A program made the translations under genes and the position numbers. A DNA stretch of 64,000 nt from JAHCHG01 sp041745765 (GTDB taxonomy: Bacteria; Acidobacteriota; Blastocatellia; Pyrinomonadales; Pyrinomonadaceae), in the NCBI GenBank assembly GCA_041745765.1, contig JBGTIH010000191.1, positions 1 to 64,000 on the forward strand, given 5' to 3'. The stretch's first letter is position 1, and each line of letters starts with the position of its first letter. Under the pieces are notes generated by a model that did no database searches, had not been told where the DNA came from, and saw nothing but the letters and a program-made list of their open reading frames with translations. Shown one piece after another: positions 7,679 to 17,052 of the stretch.

Positions 7679-9751
7679 TTATGGATTAACCGAAGCAGGT
7701 GCCGGAAGATCACCGTTTTGTCCGAAAATTCTTGAACTGAATGCACCGTCCGAACTGTTTAAGCGATACCAGACATTATCTCCCGGACGATAAACGGCAA
7801 TATCGGCTTTTCCGTCTCCGTCGTAATCCGCCGGAATCGGCAGATCGTCGGCAAGACCGAAACGATTAATGGTAATCGAGTTTGTTCTGGAATTCAGAAT
7901 ATACCAAGTTCCATCCGATGGACGATAAACGGCAAAATCAGATTTACCGTCGCCGTCAAAATCGGCAGAAAGAGGTTTGTCGCCGCTGAGACCGAATTTT
8001 ATAATCAGCGGCAAACTCGAAGAACTTTGCAAAACATACCAGGTTCCGCTTGAAGGTCTGAAAATGGCTAAATCGGCTTTACCATCGCCTTCAAAATCTC
8101 CTGAAAAAGCCATATCGCCGGTTAAGCCCCATTTAACAATTCGTATTCCGAGCGTGCTTTGCTGAATATACCAAACTCCGGTCGAAGGTCGCCAAACGGC
8201 GATATCCGCTCGACCGTCGGCATCATAATCAGCCGCCACCGGAATATCGCCGTTTGAGCCGAATTGACGCGCTGAAAAGCCGTCCGTGCTTCCCAGAATA
8301 TACCAGATGCCGGTTGAAGGTCGGAAAACCGCAATGTCGGTTTTCCCGTCTCCGTCATAATCGCCCGGAACGAGAATGTCCTCGCTCAAACCAAAATTTG
8401 TTGTGCTGTTTGCGCTGTTTGAAGTTGTTTCAATTTTCCAGTTTCCGCTACTCGGCGAATAAACCGAAAAATCGGTTTTGCCATCGCCGTCAAAATCAGA
8501 AACTTGATTTTTCAAAGGAGCTTCGATTCCGGTTGCGTCCAAAATCAATAAACCGCTGGTCATATCTCCGGCTAAAACTTTATCTTGACCTAAAAACGGA
8601 TAAACTGCCCAATTGCCGTCATACGTGGTTGGCAAAACATTTTGCAGATTCTCGCTTCCGCACACCAAATCCCAGGGTTCGGCGGTCAAAGCTCTTTCTT
8701 TTTCTTCCAAAGACGGCATAAAAGCGGGCTGATAAGTGTCATACTGTCCGACGCGTTTTGGATTTGCCGGTTCGGAAATATCAAAAACTTGAACACCTGC
8801 TTGATACCAGGCGACGTATAAATAATTCCCCATCACCACCGGATTATGCGGCGTAACGGCATTTAAGCCGAGATCGCTCATTCTTATTCGATTTACCAAT
8901 AAAGGCTGTGCCGGATTGGAGATATTATAAACGCGAATATCGCCGTTTCCGTTATTTGTTTCGCGGCAACTGTATAAATAATTTCCGTCTTCGCTCGACC
9001 AACTGCTGTGCATCGCATTTCCCGCGGTTATGCTTGTTTGATCTTCGATAAAACCTAAAAGCGTCGGCGGCTGTGTCGTAATATTCGAAATATCGTAAAT
9101 TTCTGTTCGTCCGCGATTTGAAGAATTTCCCCAACCCGATGTGAACATACGGTTTCCGCGAATGTGCATCGCGTGAACCCAGTTAACCTCGGTCGGATTT
9201 AAATCACGAATAAAAACAGGGTTTGCCGGATTGCTGATATTAATAAATTTTATGAGTTTATTGGAAAATCCGTTAAAATTTTGGATTAAAATATCGCCCC
9301 AAACCACCATTTCGTGAATCGAATTAAATCCGTTTCCGTTACTCGCATCTACTTTTCCTAAAAACACCGGATTATACGGGTTTGATAAATCAACGATATG
9401 AACTCCATTGCTGTTGCCGCTGCCGAAATATCCGCGATTTCCAACGACAATGGCTTCAAGAAATTGAATATTTGAGCCGGGATTATACCACGAAGCCAGA
9501 ACCGGATTATCAATGTCGGAAATATCATAAATAAAAGCTCCGCGACAGCTGAAACTTCCCTGCACAGCTATATTTCCATCGGCATAAATATCTGCAAATT
9601 TTGATCGTAAAGAAGTTGCACAAGTCGGTGTAATCTGCGCTCGAAGTTTTACCTTTTGGGCAAAAACCGTGTCCCCGAAGCTGATTAAAACAACAACTAA
9701 TCCTAACAAAATTACAAAAAATTTTGCGCTTTTAAATGAATTGAAGTTCAT
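7679..9751 (-). CDS. Secreted LVIVD-propeller protein with FG-GAP C-terminal repeats
   Basis: A signal peptide ending DTVFAQ leads into LVIVD repeats (about 40-420): the pattern YDISDIDNPVLASW, VDLSNPYNPVFLG, ISNPANPVFIRD recurs and should form a beta-propeller. From about residue 425 come five or six FG-GAP/VCBS-type repeats of about 50 residues, each with D-D-D-G calcium-loop spacing (DFDGDGKTD) and FRPSTG.WY. The tail ends GDLPAPASVNP, like the other FG-GAP proteins here. Surface attachment or export is likely; the ligand is unknown. The ATG at 9751 has GGGAG just upstream; the TTG at 9763 overlaps that site and is unlikely to be the start. Confidence 0.82.
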   Translation of the reverse strand: MNFNSFKSAKFFVILLGLVVVLISFGDTVFAQKVKLRAQITPTCATSLRSKFADIYADGNIAVQGSFSCRGAFIYDISDIDNPVLASWYNPGSNIQFLEAIVVGNRGYFGSGNSNGVHIVDLSNPYNPVFLGKVDASNGNGFNSIHEMVVWGDILIQNFNGFSNKLIKFINISNPANPVFIRDLNPTEVNWVHAMHIRGNRMFTSGWGNSSNRGRTEIYDISNITTQPPTLLGFIEDQTSITAGNAMHSSWSSEDGNYLYSCRETNNGNGDIRVYNISNPAQPLLVNRIRMSDLGLNAVTPHNPVVMGNYLYVAWYQAGVQVFDISEPANPKRVGQYDTYQPAFMPSLEEKERALTAEPWDLVCGSENLQNVLPTTYDGNWAVYPFLGQDKVLAGDMTSGLLILDATGIEAPLKNQVSDFDGDGKTDFSVYSPSSGNWKIETTSNSANSTTNFGLSEDILVPGDYDGDGKTDIAVFRPSTGIWYILGSTDGFSARQFGSNGDIPVAADYDADGRADIAVWRPSTGVWYIQQSTLGIRIVKWGLTGDMAFSGDFEGDGKADLAIFRPSSGTWYVLQSSSSLPLIIKFGLSGDKPLSADFDGDGKSDFAVYRPSDGTWYILNSRTNSITINRFGLADDLPIPADYDGDGKADIAVYRPGDNVWYRLNSSDGAFSSRIFGQNGDLPAPASVNP

Positions 9752-9864
9752 TTTTTCTCCCAAGATTTCTTTAATTGAATTTGTCTTTTAGTTTTACTTA
9801 TTTTGTTGAAAATAACAAGTTTATTCGTCAGGTTAACGAAAACCGGAATTATGTACGAATGAAT

Positions 9865-9902
9865 CCTAACAATTTGTTTTTTGAACAAAATCAATTGTTA
9901 GG
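9865..9902. terminator. Hairpin at the 3' end of the HARE-HTH gene
   Basis: CCTAACAATT and its perfect complement AATTGTTAGG flank an 18-base loop. The right arm overlaps the stop codon region of the minus-strand gene. No clear T run follows, so it may protect the mRNA 3' end rather than terminate. Confidence 0.4.
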
Positions 9903-10536
9903 AAGCCGCTTGCGAAGCGTCCCGCATAATAAGATCGAATGTTCCGGGAGCAACTTTACGAAACCGGCGGTTTCTGTTGAGCGAAACCGCGATTGAAATG
10001 GTCGGGTTATTACCTTTGAACTCAAATCCGCCCGTCATCAGTTGGGTATAGAGGTCGTTGACGTGCAGAGGTCGCTTGGCTTCACCAAGTAGCAAAGTGC
10101 AGGCTTGCGTAATCGTCCGGTCGGCAAAACGATGGCTCAATGGTTCGATGTTATGATTAATCGGCGGAACATTTCGTTGATTATTATTGATATAGGAAAC
10201 CGAACCGCCGGTATTTCTGTAATTTGTATGCGGCGGCGGCTGATTATTCGGATTCGAGCGCGGAGGCATATTCATTTCCTTCTGAACTTCATAATCGCCT
10301 TCATATTGCACGGGCGGATTTACTTTCCAGGATTTATTGCTCGAACCCATCGTCGCCAGAAGACTGTAAATCGCCTGTTCTGTTTGCGCCGCGCTGTTTT
10401 CCATCGCCTGAATTTCCTGACGCAAACTTTCCGCTTCAGTTTCGACCTCGCGCAATCTGCTCAAAAGCCGATTCTGCGCGTTCCGCGTCTGCCGCAAACT
10501 CTGTTCCAACGTCGCTATCAGATTTTCGTTTATCAT
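9898..10536 (-). CDS. Coiled-coil protein with HARE-HTH-like winged helix
   Basis: Residues 1-60 form a coiled coil (NLIATLEQSLRQTRNAQNR and on). A low-complexity Pro/Asn linker (about 80-135) follows, then a C-terminal module starting ITQACTLLLGEAKRPLHV with LYTQLMTGGFEFKG and PTISIAVSLNRNRRF. That order matches HARE-HTH winged helices, found in RNA polymerase delta, eukaryotic ASXL proteins and some restriction enzymes, where they are proposed to read modified DNA or chromatin. The ATG at 10536 starts at the coiled coil; in-frame sequence above it comes from repeat DNA and looks non-coding. A DNA-associated structural or regulatory role is inferred. Confidence 0.65.
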   Translation of the reverse strand: MINENLIATLEQSLRQTRNAQNRLLSRLREVETEAESLRQEIQAMENSAAQTEQAIYSLLATMGSSNKSWKVNPPVQYEGDYEVQKEMNMPPRSNPNNQPPPHTNYRNTGGSVSYINNNQRNVPPINHNIEPLSHRFADRTITQACTLLLGEAKRPLHVNDLYTQLMTGGFEFKGNNPTISIAVSLNRNRRFRKVAPGTFDLIMRDASQAAS

Positions 10537-10570
10537 AAACTTCTTTAATGGTGAATGGTGAATGATGAAC

Positions 10571-10779
10571 GATGAATGAAAGAATTTCTTAAATTCACCA
10601 CTCACATTTCACATTTCACCATTAATCTCTACTTGTTTCTTTCAATCAAATATCCTGTAATCTCTACTAAATTTAATAGTGAATGATGAATGAAAGAATT
10701 TCTTAAATTCACCATTCACATTTCACATTTCACCATTAATCTCTACTTGTTTCTTTCAATCATATATCCTGGAATCTCT
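10571..10779. repeat. Tandem direct repeat that includes the end of the prenyl synthase gene
   Basis: Two copies of about 95 bases (10571-10665 and 10685-10779) are offset by 114 bases, with only a few mismatches. The second copy contains the last 11 codons and stop of the polyprenyl synthase gene; the first copy still reads EITGYLIERNK-stop as an orphan tail. The rest is GAATGATGAATG and TTCACATTTCACC heptad-like sequence that can form hairpins. Confidence 0.8.
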
Positions 10780-11762
10780 TCTAAGGCTAAACGATACTCT
10801 GTTTTCGGCAAAATTTCAAGATTTTTTATGGAAAGGTCGGCAAACTCGTAAGCCCGTTTTCTGGTTTCATTTAACAATCCATGTCGGTCTAATTTATCTA
10901 GCAGTGATTTACGGGAAACATTCTCATAATTGCCGTCGTGCATAATCGTTTCCAAATCCTTTTTAATTTCGGGTTGTATTTTGACTAATAAAATCAAAGG
11001 CAGAGTCAATTTTCCTTCCAGAAGATCCGCCCCCGAAGCCTTCCCCAAAACTTCTTTCTCCGCCGTAAAATCAAGTACATCGTCGGCAAGCTGAAACGCC
11101 GTTCCGAGATTCATTCCGTAATCTTTGAGAGCTTTTCTTTGGTCAGCGTTCGCACCGCCGACAATAGCACCGATCTCGCAGCACGCCGAAAAAAGATATG
11201 CGGTTTTTCTCTGTAAAATATCGAAATATTCGGTTTCGGAAATATTCGATCTGCCGAGCGTCGTCAGCTGAATGAGTTCGCCTTCGGTCATCTTGCGCGT
11301 TACGAAAGTTAAAATATCGAGAATTTCCAGCGAACGTTCCTGCAAACTCGTTTCAAACGCCGACATATAAAGCCAATCGCCCATCAAAACCGAAGCCTGA
11401 TTGCCGAACCGCGCATTAACCGACGGACGATTCCGGCGCATATCCGAATTGTCAATAATATCGTCGTGAACGAGCGTCGCCGTGTGCAGAAATTCCATAA
11501 CGGTCGCGATCCGAATCGAATTTTCCGCCTTTCCATTGCCGCCGACCGCGTAATTCGACAAAATATTCAAAGCCGGACGCACGCGTTTGCCCCCCGATTT
11601 CTGCAAATAATCGCCTAAATAATTAATAACCTGAATATTTGAATTAGCCTGTCGCTCGAATTCCTTTTCGATCAAACCGAGTTCCGTTTTAATTAAATTA
11701 AAAATCTTCTGCGCCGCAATCTGCGGATTTAATTTTTCTCTGATTGGTGAAAATGTCTGCAT
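10743..11762 (-). CDS. Polyprenyl diphosphate synthase
   Basis: This trans-prenyl transferase condenses isopentenyl diphosphate onto allylic diphosphates to make the long chain of quinones. Both aspartate-rich motifs are visible: DDIIDNSDMRR (Asp 100, 101, 104) and DDVLD near residue 228, along with GGKRVRP near residue 58 and GKASGADLLEGKLTLP after the second motif. Length (339) matches IspB/HepT-type long-chain synthases. Product chain length cannot be fixed by eye; octaprenyl or heptaprenyl is likely. YajQ lies upstream on the same strand with a 56-base gap. The last codons have been duplicated downstream (see the repeat at 10571-10779). Confidence 0.9.
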   Translation of the reverse strand: MQTFSPIREKLNPQIAAQKIFNLIKTELGLIEKEFERQANSNIQVINYLGDYLQKSGGKRVRPALNILSNYAVGGNGKAENSIRIATVMEFLHTATLVHDDIIDNSDMRRNRPSVNARFGNQASVLMGDWLYMSAFETSLQERSLEILDILTFVTRKMTEGELIQLTTLGRSNISETEYFDILQRKTAYLFSACCEIGAIVGGANADQRKALKDYGMNLGTAFQLADDVLDFTAEKEVLGKASGADLLEGKLTLPLILLVKIQPEIKKDLETIMHDGNYENVSRKSLLDKLDRHGLLNETRKRAYEFADLSIKNLEILPKTEYRLALEEIPGYMIERNK

Positions 11763-11818
11763 TTGATTGTAAGCCGCGAGATTTGTTATATGTTTTGGCT
11801 TTCCGGCGTTTTTCGCGG

Positions 11819-12316
11819 TTAATTACTCCGATAATTATCGAATTTCATATCAATCCCGAAATCTTTGCTTTTTAGAGCGGCGATCACTTCCTGCAAAACA
11901 TCGCGATCTTTGCCGGAAACTCTGACGGATTCTCCCTGAATCGAAGATTGAACTTTTATTTTTTGTTCTTTGATGAATTTGACGATTTCTTTCGCTTTTT
12001 CGGTCGGAATTCCCTGTTGAATTTTGGTCAATTGGCGAACAGTTCCGCCCGCCGAAGGTTCGATTTTGCCGTATTCCAGAGCTTTTAACGAAATTCCGCG
12101 TTTGATGAGTTTGCTTTGCAGAATATCATTCATATTCCGCAATTTCGTTTCGTCTTCCGCGCTTAAAATGATATCGTTTTCGTGCAGTTCGATCAGAGCT
12201 TTGCTGCCCTTAAAATCGAATCTCTGACTGATTTCTTTTTTTGTTTGATTGATCGCGTTGCTGACTTCCGCATAATCCGTCTTTGAAACTATATCGAATG
12301 AATTTTCTTTTGCCAT
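11819..12316 (-). CDS. yajQ: YajQ family nucleotide-binding protein
   Basis: The 165-residue sequence begins MAKENSFDIVSKTDYAEV and contains RFDFKGSKALIEL and RVSGKDRDVLQEVI, the strongly conserved YajQ segments of two tandem RRM-like folds. Homologues bind cyclic di-GMP or nucleic acid and affect regulation. The ATG at 12316 follows AGAGGAAAAAT, and the family begins here; an in-frame extension of 20 codons upstream is unlikely to be translated. Confidence 0.92.
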   Translation of the reverse strand: MAKENSFDIVSKTDYAEVSNAINQTKKEISQRFDFKGSKALIELHENDIILSAEDETKLRNMNDILQSKLIKRGISLKALEYGKIEPSAGGTVRQLTKIQQGIPTEKAKEIVKFIKEQKIKVQSSIQGESVRVSGKDRDVLQEVIAALKSKDFGIDMKFDNYRSN

Positions 12317-12779
12317 ATTTTTCCTCTGAAAAAGAATATCATCAATTTTTTTTGTATCAAAACGCCTTGAAATCAATTGTTAGTTGAATAATATTTTATA
12401 ACAACGAAGCTCGCGTCTTGTCGGTAAAATTGATACGCAGATTAAAATTAGATTTCTTAAATCTGTTAAATAGGATCTTTTCTTAATTTTACAGTAAATA
12501 TAATTTGATTTTGTTGAAAAAGATTTCTGTTTAATTGACAATTTTGAAAAATTAGAGCAAATTGTATAAAAATTATTGTCCCAATTTGCAAAGCTGATTA
12601 TATTTTCTTCGGTGAGAATCATTAATTCAGACATTTCTTTCTATTTTCAGCAATAGTAAGATTTAAGCAGTTACAAAAATTTTATATAAATTTCACTTGA
12701 TATTCTTGTTGTCGTTAGTTGATATTTATATTTTAAATTCTTCCACAGAAATTTTGATAAAATTAGGAAGAATATTTCT
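12317..12779. other. AT-rich gap with no convincing gene
   Basis: This stretch should hold the promoter of yajQ (minus) and of the small zinc-ribbon-like gene (plus). A minus-strand open frame at 12380-12634 (84 residues, MSELMILTEENII...) has an AAAGAA site before its ATG but unremarkable composition and no recognised domain; I do not call it. No RNA gene or clear repeat was seen. Confidence 0.4.
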
Positions 12780-12971
12780 ATGCCCCTTTTTAAGAATAAG
12801 AACCGAAAAAAACATCTTTGTTATTATGGTTATGCCCGAACTCCCTGGTATCGCGTTTCGTGTCCGATTTGCAACAATGTTGTAACGAGCAATCTGCCGC
12901 CATTAATTTTTGCAAGCGTTTTACTGATTTTGGCGACATTTGCGTCACTGATGATTTTGTTAAAAATCTAA
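12780..12971 (+). CDS. Small membrane protein with zinc-ribbon-like cysteines
   Basis: The 63-residue protein has a basic N-terminus (MPLFKNKNRKKHLCYYGY), a CPIC pair (28-31) with Cys14 possibly adding to a degenerate zinc ribbon, and a C-terminal membrane helix (PPLIFASVLLILATFASLMILL). AGGAAG precedes the ATG. Its last 12 bases overlap the convergent tatD gene. A membrane-tethered zinc ribbon is plausible; function is unknown. Confidence 0.5.
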   Translation: MPLFKNKNRKKHLCYYGYARTPWYRVSCPICNNVVTSNLPPLIFASVLLILATFASLMILLKI

Positions 12972-13757
12972 TTCGAGCCGAAAAAGCGCGAGAAAATTTT
13001 GCGTTGTATGTTTTGCCAATTTTTCCAATTCGATTTCATAAAAATCCGCCAGAAACTTCGCTGTTTCGACAACTCTCGCTGGTTCGTTGCGTTTTCCGCG
13101 AAACGGAATCGGCGTTAAATACGGACAATCCGTTTCGATCAGAAGTTTTTCAAATGGCACGACGCGGGCAGAATCTCTTAGGTTTTCCGCTTTTTTAAAA
13201 GTTACATTTCCGGCAAACGAGATTAAAAACCCGACCTTTATTAATTCAATCGCCATTTCCGGCGATCCTCCAAAACAGTGCATTATTCCGCCGCGAAAAT
13301 CTTTATACGCGCATTCTTCGCGCAAAATTTCAACCGTCAGATCATCTGCCTCGCGCGAATGAATAATGATCGGTAAATCCAATTCCCGCGCAACATTTAT
13401 CTGCCGCCGAAAAACCTTTTCCTGCACATCGCGCGGCGAATGCTCGTAATAGAAATCAAGTCCGATCTCGCCCCATGCGATAATTTTTTTACTATTTTGC
13501 GCTAGCGTTATCAGACGCGATTCAACTTCCTTATCATATTCCGCCGCGTCGTGCGGATGTATGCCAACCGAACCGAAAATGGATTTGTATTTTTCAGTCA
13601 ATTCTACGGTTTTTTCAAAGGAATCATTCTGCGGGCTTCCCGTGCCGACATTGAGCATCGCCCGAACGCCGGAATCGAGCGCACGTTGAATTACTTCTGC
13701 GCGATCTTCATCAAATTGTTCGCCGTCAATATGGCAATGTGAGTCTATAAATATCAT
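12960..13757 (-). CDS. tatD: TatD family metal-dependent DNase
   Basis: The 265-residue TIM-barrel hydrolase begins MIFIDSHCHID with the metal ligands His7 and His9. GEIGLDFYYE (Glu), IIHSREADD (His), MHCFGGSPE (His) and IETDCPYL (Asp) supply the remaining family ligands in the expected order. TatD enzymes are 3'-5' DNases involved in repair and DNA breakdown. It is the last gene of the metG operon; its ATG follows the preceding stop by one base (TAAGATG), implying translational coupling. metG-tatD linkage is common in bacteria. Confidence 0.93.
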   Translation of the reverse strand: MIFIDSHCHIDGEQFDEDRAEVIQRALDSGVRAMLNVGTGSPQNDSFEKTVELTEKYKSIFGSVGIHPHDAAEYDKEVESRLITLAQNSKKIIAWGEIGLDFYYEHSPRDVQEKVFRRQINVARELDLPIIIHSREADDLTVEILREECAYKDFRGGIMHCFGGSPEMAIELIKVGFLISFAGNVTFKKAENLRDSARVVPFEKLLIETDCPYLTPIPFRGKRNEPARVVETAKFLADFYEIELEKLAKHTTQNFLALFRLELDF

Positions 13758-13758
13758 C

Positions 13759-14928
13759 TTACTTTTGATTATCGAAGTTTATTGTTTTCAGCATTTGCAG
13801 AAATTCATTCAATTCTTCCCCGGTTGTGTAAATATAACTGATTTGAAAAGCCAGACCTTTAACATTAGCAAAATATACACGATGCAGAAACTTATTTTTT
13901 TTATTGACCGTTTCCACCCAAGCAAATTGGTTGCCGCCGATAACTTCTTCCTGCGTGTTTTTTGAAATAGTTTCATTTCCTTGAACCAGTTCATTTATAT
14001 AAAAATCTGCTAGAAATTTCGGACTAAAATCTGGAAAACTCATTGATTCCGCGGCGATAGTCAGAATCTGCGATGCATCAGGTTGGGTTTTGCTGTTTTT
14101 AATAGCAATCATTAAAATGGCGGTTCGGTTGTAAGATAAATTTAGGAGTTCTTTATTTTTAATGGTCGAGTTTTTCGACTTCTCCAGCCCCATTTGTTTG
14201 GCAAAATCTGCTTCTTTTTTTTCTAAAACCCGAAAGCCTTCGGGAATTTTGATATTCAAATCAAAAAATCCGCTGTAAAACGTGTTGTTATCAATTTTAA
14301 CGGCAAAATTTTCCGGCAATTCGACGACGCTGGTTTTTGGTGCTGGAAGTTCGGTTACAGCGAATGATTCAAAGAACTTTTTCATTAAATCCTGACTTTC
14401 TTTTATTTTGACAAGTGCGCTTTTTTCATCATCTGCCGGAAAAATAATCAGATTTCGGAACATTCTCTGTTTGACGAAAAAAGTACGCATTTTGATAACC
14501 GAATCATTCCCGAAAATTACAAATTCCCTTCCATTATATTTATTAAACTCGAAAACATTTTCGCTCAATAATTTCCCGTTTGTTCCATTAATCAGGGCAT
14601 CTCTCTGACTCTTATAATTCAAGGTCTTCTCAAAATCCTGCGTCATCACAGTCGGCATATCAAAATATGAAACGCCATAGACGGAAATCGGACTGTCAGA
14701 CATATAGATCACAAAATCGCTCGTTCCATACGAATTTACGAGTTTATTTACGGTCTTTTCCGGCTTCGTAGGAAAATAAGCCTTAAAACCGCCGTCTTTC
14801 GATTCAAAAATATTCGTCTGCGAATCAAAACTATCCGTTTCGGGATTCTGTTTATCATTCTGAGCAAAAACATTTACTGTGAATAAAGCGAACAAAATTG
14901 TTAATGTTATGATTTTCAGAATCTTCAC
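13759..14928 (-). CDS. Secreted protein of unknown function
   Basis: A 389-residue protein with a clear signal peptide (MKILKIITLTILFALFTVNVFAQ). The mature part has recurring segments such as FESKDGGFKAYFPTKPEKT and KSALVKIKESQDLMKKFF, the sort of sequence seen in Acidobacteriota periplasmic proteins without an assigned domain. The start codon is GTG and follows the metG stop codon with no gap (TAA then GTG), so it is almost certainly translated by coupling to metG. I do not recognise a function. Confidence 0.7.
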   Translation of the reverse strand: MKILKIITLTILFALFTVNVFAQNDKQNPETDSFDSQTNIFESKDGGFKAYFPTKPEKTVNKLVNSYGTSDFVIYMSDSPISVYGVSYFDMPTVMTQDFEKTLNYKSQRDALINGTNGKLLSENVFEFNKYNGREFVIFGNDSVIKMRTFFVKQRMFRNLIIFPADDEKSALVKIKESQDLMKKFFESFAVTELPAPKTSVVELPENFAVKIDNNTFYSGFFDLNIKIPEGFRVLEKKEADFAKQMGLEKSKNSTIKNKELLNLSYNRTAILMIAIKNSKTQPDASQILTIAAESMSFPDFSPKFLADFYINELVQGNETISKNTQEEVIGGNQFAWVETVNKKNKFLHRVYFANVKGLAFQISYIYTTGEELNEFLQMLKTINFDNQK

Positions 14929-17028
14929 TTATTTCAACCTCGCACCATTTTTTACTTCTTCCAAAAACGTCGCCATTGCCGGAGCAAGATCGTCGCCACC
15001 TTCAAGACTGGCGGCGCAGATCATTCCCTGTGATTCGAGTCCGCGCATTTTTCGCGGCTTCAGATTTGCGACAACGACGACCTTTCTGCCGACGAGTTTT
15101 TCCGGTTCGTAATATTCTGCCAAACCTGCCAGAATCTGGCGCGGTTTTTCTTCGCCGAGATCTATTTCAAAACGCAGAAGTTTATCGGCGTTTGGGACTT
15201 TTTCCGCAACCAGAATTTCGCCGACCTTTAGTTGAACTTTGAAAAAATCATCAATCGTAATGAATTCTTCTTCCGACTTTTCTTCTTCGACCGCATTTGC
15301 CGTATCAACCGCCGCCGGAGCAACCGAAGAATTTTCGACAACTTCTTCATTTTCCGTTTTCAATTGTTCATTTTCCATTATTTCGCTCATAATTTTATTT
15401 TTATCAATGCGCGGGAAAACCGGGCGAGTTTCGCCGATCTTTTTACCCGCTGGCAGCTCTCCCCAACTCAGATTTTTCGGATCAAGTGTTGCAATATCCT
15501 CACTTAAGCCGATTTGCCCGTAAATTTCTTTTGTCGCATTCGGCATCACCGGATAAAGCAAAACGCACAGCCAGCGCAGAGTTTCCGTCGAACGATAAAG
15601 AACGGCGTTCAAAGTTTCGTTCTGATTTTCGTCCTTTATAAGTTCCCATGGTTTTGAAGTCGTGATAATTCCGTCAATTCGCGCGATCACCGCCCAGAGC
15701 GTTTCGAGCGCACCGCTGAAATCGTATTCGTCGAATTTTCGCAAAAATTCATCTCGCGCCAAATCCAAAACCGAAGCCAATTCCTGTTCGTCATTTCCGA
15801 CGCTCGCCCGTTTGGCGTGAATAAAATTCGCTTCGTGAATCGTGCCGTCTGGGATTACGCCATCCCGATATTTATTAATCATCGAAAGCGTCCGCGAAGA
15901 AAGATTTCCCAAACCGTTTGCCAAATCAGCGGTCAGACGCGTGATCAGGTTTTCATAACTGAATTTCCCGTCCTGCCCGAAGCTCATTTCTCTTAAAACG
16001 AAATAGCGCAATTCATCAACTGAAAAATGTTTCTTCAAAATCTCCGGTTCGATCACATTTCCTTCCGTTTTGCCCATTTTCCGACCTTCGCCGTCGAGCC
16101 ACATTCCGTGCGCGTAAACCGTTTTCGGCAGATCGATTCCGGCAGCCATCAAAAACGAAAACCAGTAAACCGTATGAAACCGCAAAATGTCTTTGCCGAC
16201 AAGATGAGTTACGTTTTGCCAATATTTTTCAAAACCAACCGATTTACGCTCTTCATTTCCGTAACCGATTGCGGTTATATAATTTGAAAGCGCATCGAGC
16301 CAGACATACATTACGTGATTTTCATCGCCGGGAACGGGAATTCCCCAACTCACGGATTTTCTCGCGCGCGAGATCGAAAGGTCTTGCAAACCGCTTTTTA
16401 TAAAAGAAACAACCTCGTTTTTCCTCGCCTCGGGACGAACAAGATGCGGATCGTTTTCAATTTTCTCAAGCAGAATCTCTTCATAATCGGAAAGCCGGAA
16501 AAAATAACTTTCTTCCGAAACTTTATCAAGCGGTCTTCGGTGGATTTCGCAGAGCGGAATTTCCGAACCTTCTTCTAAATAATATTCGTCTTCGGTTTTA
16601 AAAGCCGCGCACGGCGCACAAAACCAGCCTTCGTAAAAACCTTTGTAAATCGCCGGATTTCCTTTCGGTGTTTTGTTTTCGGCAATTGTTTGCCAGAGAT
16701 TTTGAACCGCTTCGTAATGAAACTGATTCGTAGTACGCATAAAAACATCGTAACCGCCATGAGTTTTGTCTAATTCAAAATCGGCAAAAAGCTGTTTTAA
16801 TTTATCCGAAATAAAATCAACTTGTTCTTGCGGCGTGCGATTATTCTGCGCGGCGGCGCGCTCGATATTTATCCCGTGTTCATCAGTTCCGGTCAGAAAA
16901 TACGTATCAAAACCGCGCTGCCGCTTATATTTCTGAATGACATCCGCCACAATTGTCGTATAGAGATGTCCGAGATGCGGTTCGGAATTAGCGTAATAAA
17001 TCGGTGTTGTAATATAAAAAGTTTTCAT
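14929..17028 (-). CDS. metG: Methionyl-tRNA synthetase
   Basis: This class I synthetase charges tRNA-Met. PHLGH (17-21) is the HIGH motif; a CAPC...CEIH zinc knuckle lies near residues 145-170; GRKMGKTEGNVI near residue 315 is the KMSKS loop. A DALSNYI anticodon/connector segment and the anticodon-binding helical domain follow. After an acidic, Ala/Val-rich linker (about 545-585) the C-terminal Trbp111/EMAPII tRNA-binding domain (VQLKVGEILVAEKVPNADK and SQGMICAAS) is present. At 699 residues it is full length. First gene of a three-gene operon. A 17-base inverted repeat sits in its leader. Confidence 0.97.
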   Translation of the reverse strand: MKTFYITTPIYYANSEPHLGHLYTTIVADVIQKYKRQRGFDTYFLTGTDEHGINIERAAAQNNRTPQEQVDFISDKLKQLFADFELDKTHGGYDVFMRTTNQFHYEAVQNLWQTIAENKTPKGNPAIYKGFYEGWFCAPCAAFKTEDEYYLEEGSEIPLCEIHRRPLDKVSEESYFFRLSDYEEILLEKIENDPHLVRPEARKNEVVSFIKSGLQDLSISRARKSVSWGIPVPGDENHVMYVWLDALSNYITAIGYGNEERKSVGFEKYWQNVTHLVGKDILRFHTVYWFSFLMAAGIDLPKTVYAHGMWLDGEGRKMGKTEGNVIEPEILKKHFSVDELRYFVLREMSFGQDGKFSYENLITRLTADLANGLGNLSSRTLSMINKYRDGVIPDGTIHEANFIHAKRASVGNDEQELASVLDLARDEFLRKFDEYDFSGALETLWAVIARIDGIITTSKPWELIKDENQNETLNAVLYRSTETLRWLCVLLYPVMPNATKEIYGQIGLSEDIATLDPKNLSWGELPAGKKIGETRPVFPRIDKNKIMSEIMENEQLKTENEEVVENSSVAPAAVDTANAVEEEKSEEEFITIDDFFKVQLKVGEILVAEKVPNADKLLRFEIDLGEEKPRQILAGLAEYYEPEKLVGRKVVVVANLKPRKMRGLESQGMICAASLEGGDDLAPAMATFLEEVKNGARLK

Positions 17029-17052
17029 AAAAAGGATAATGGTAAATAGTAA

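Noticed and set aside
10541..10780. Possible CRISPR-like array
   Set aside because: Only two units with repeats running through coding sequence; spacing and identity do not fit repeat-spacer architecture.
12380..12634. 84-residue minus-strand frame
   Set aside because: Only an AAAGAA site supports it; composition is not protein-like and no conserved motif is seen. Left as an unassigned gap.
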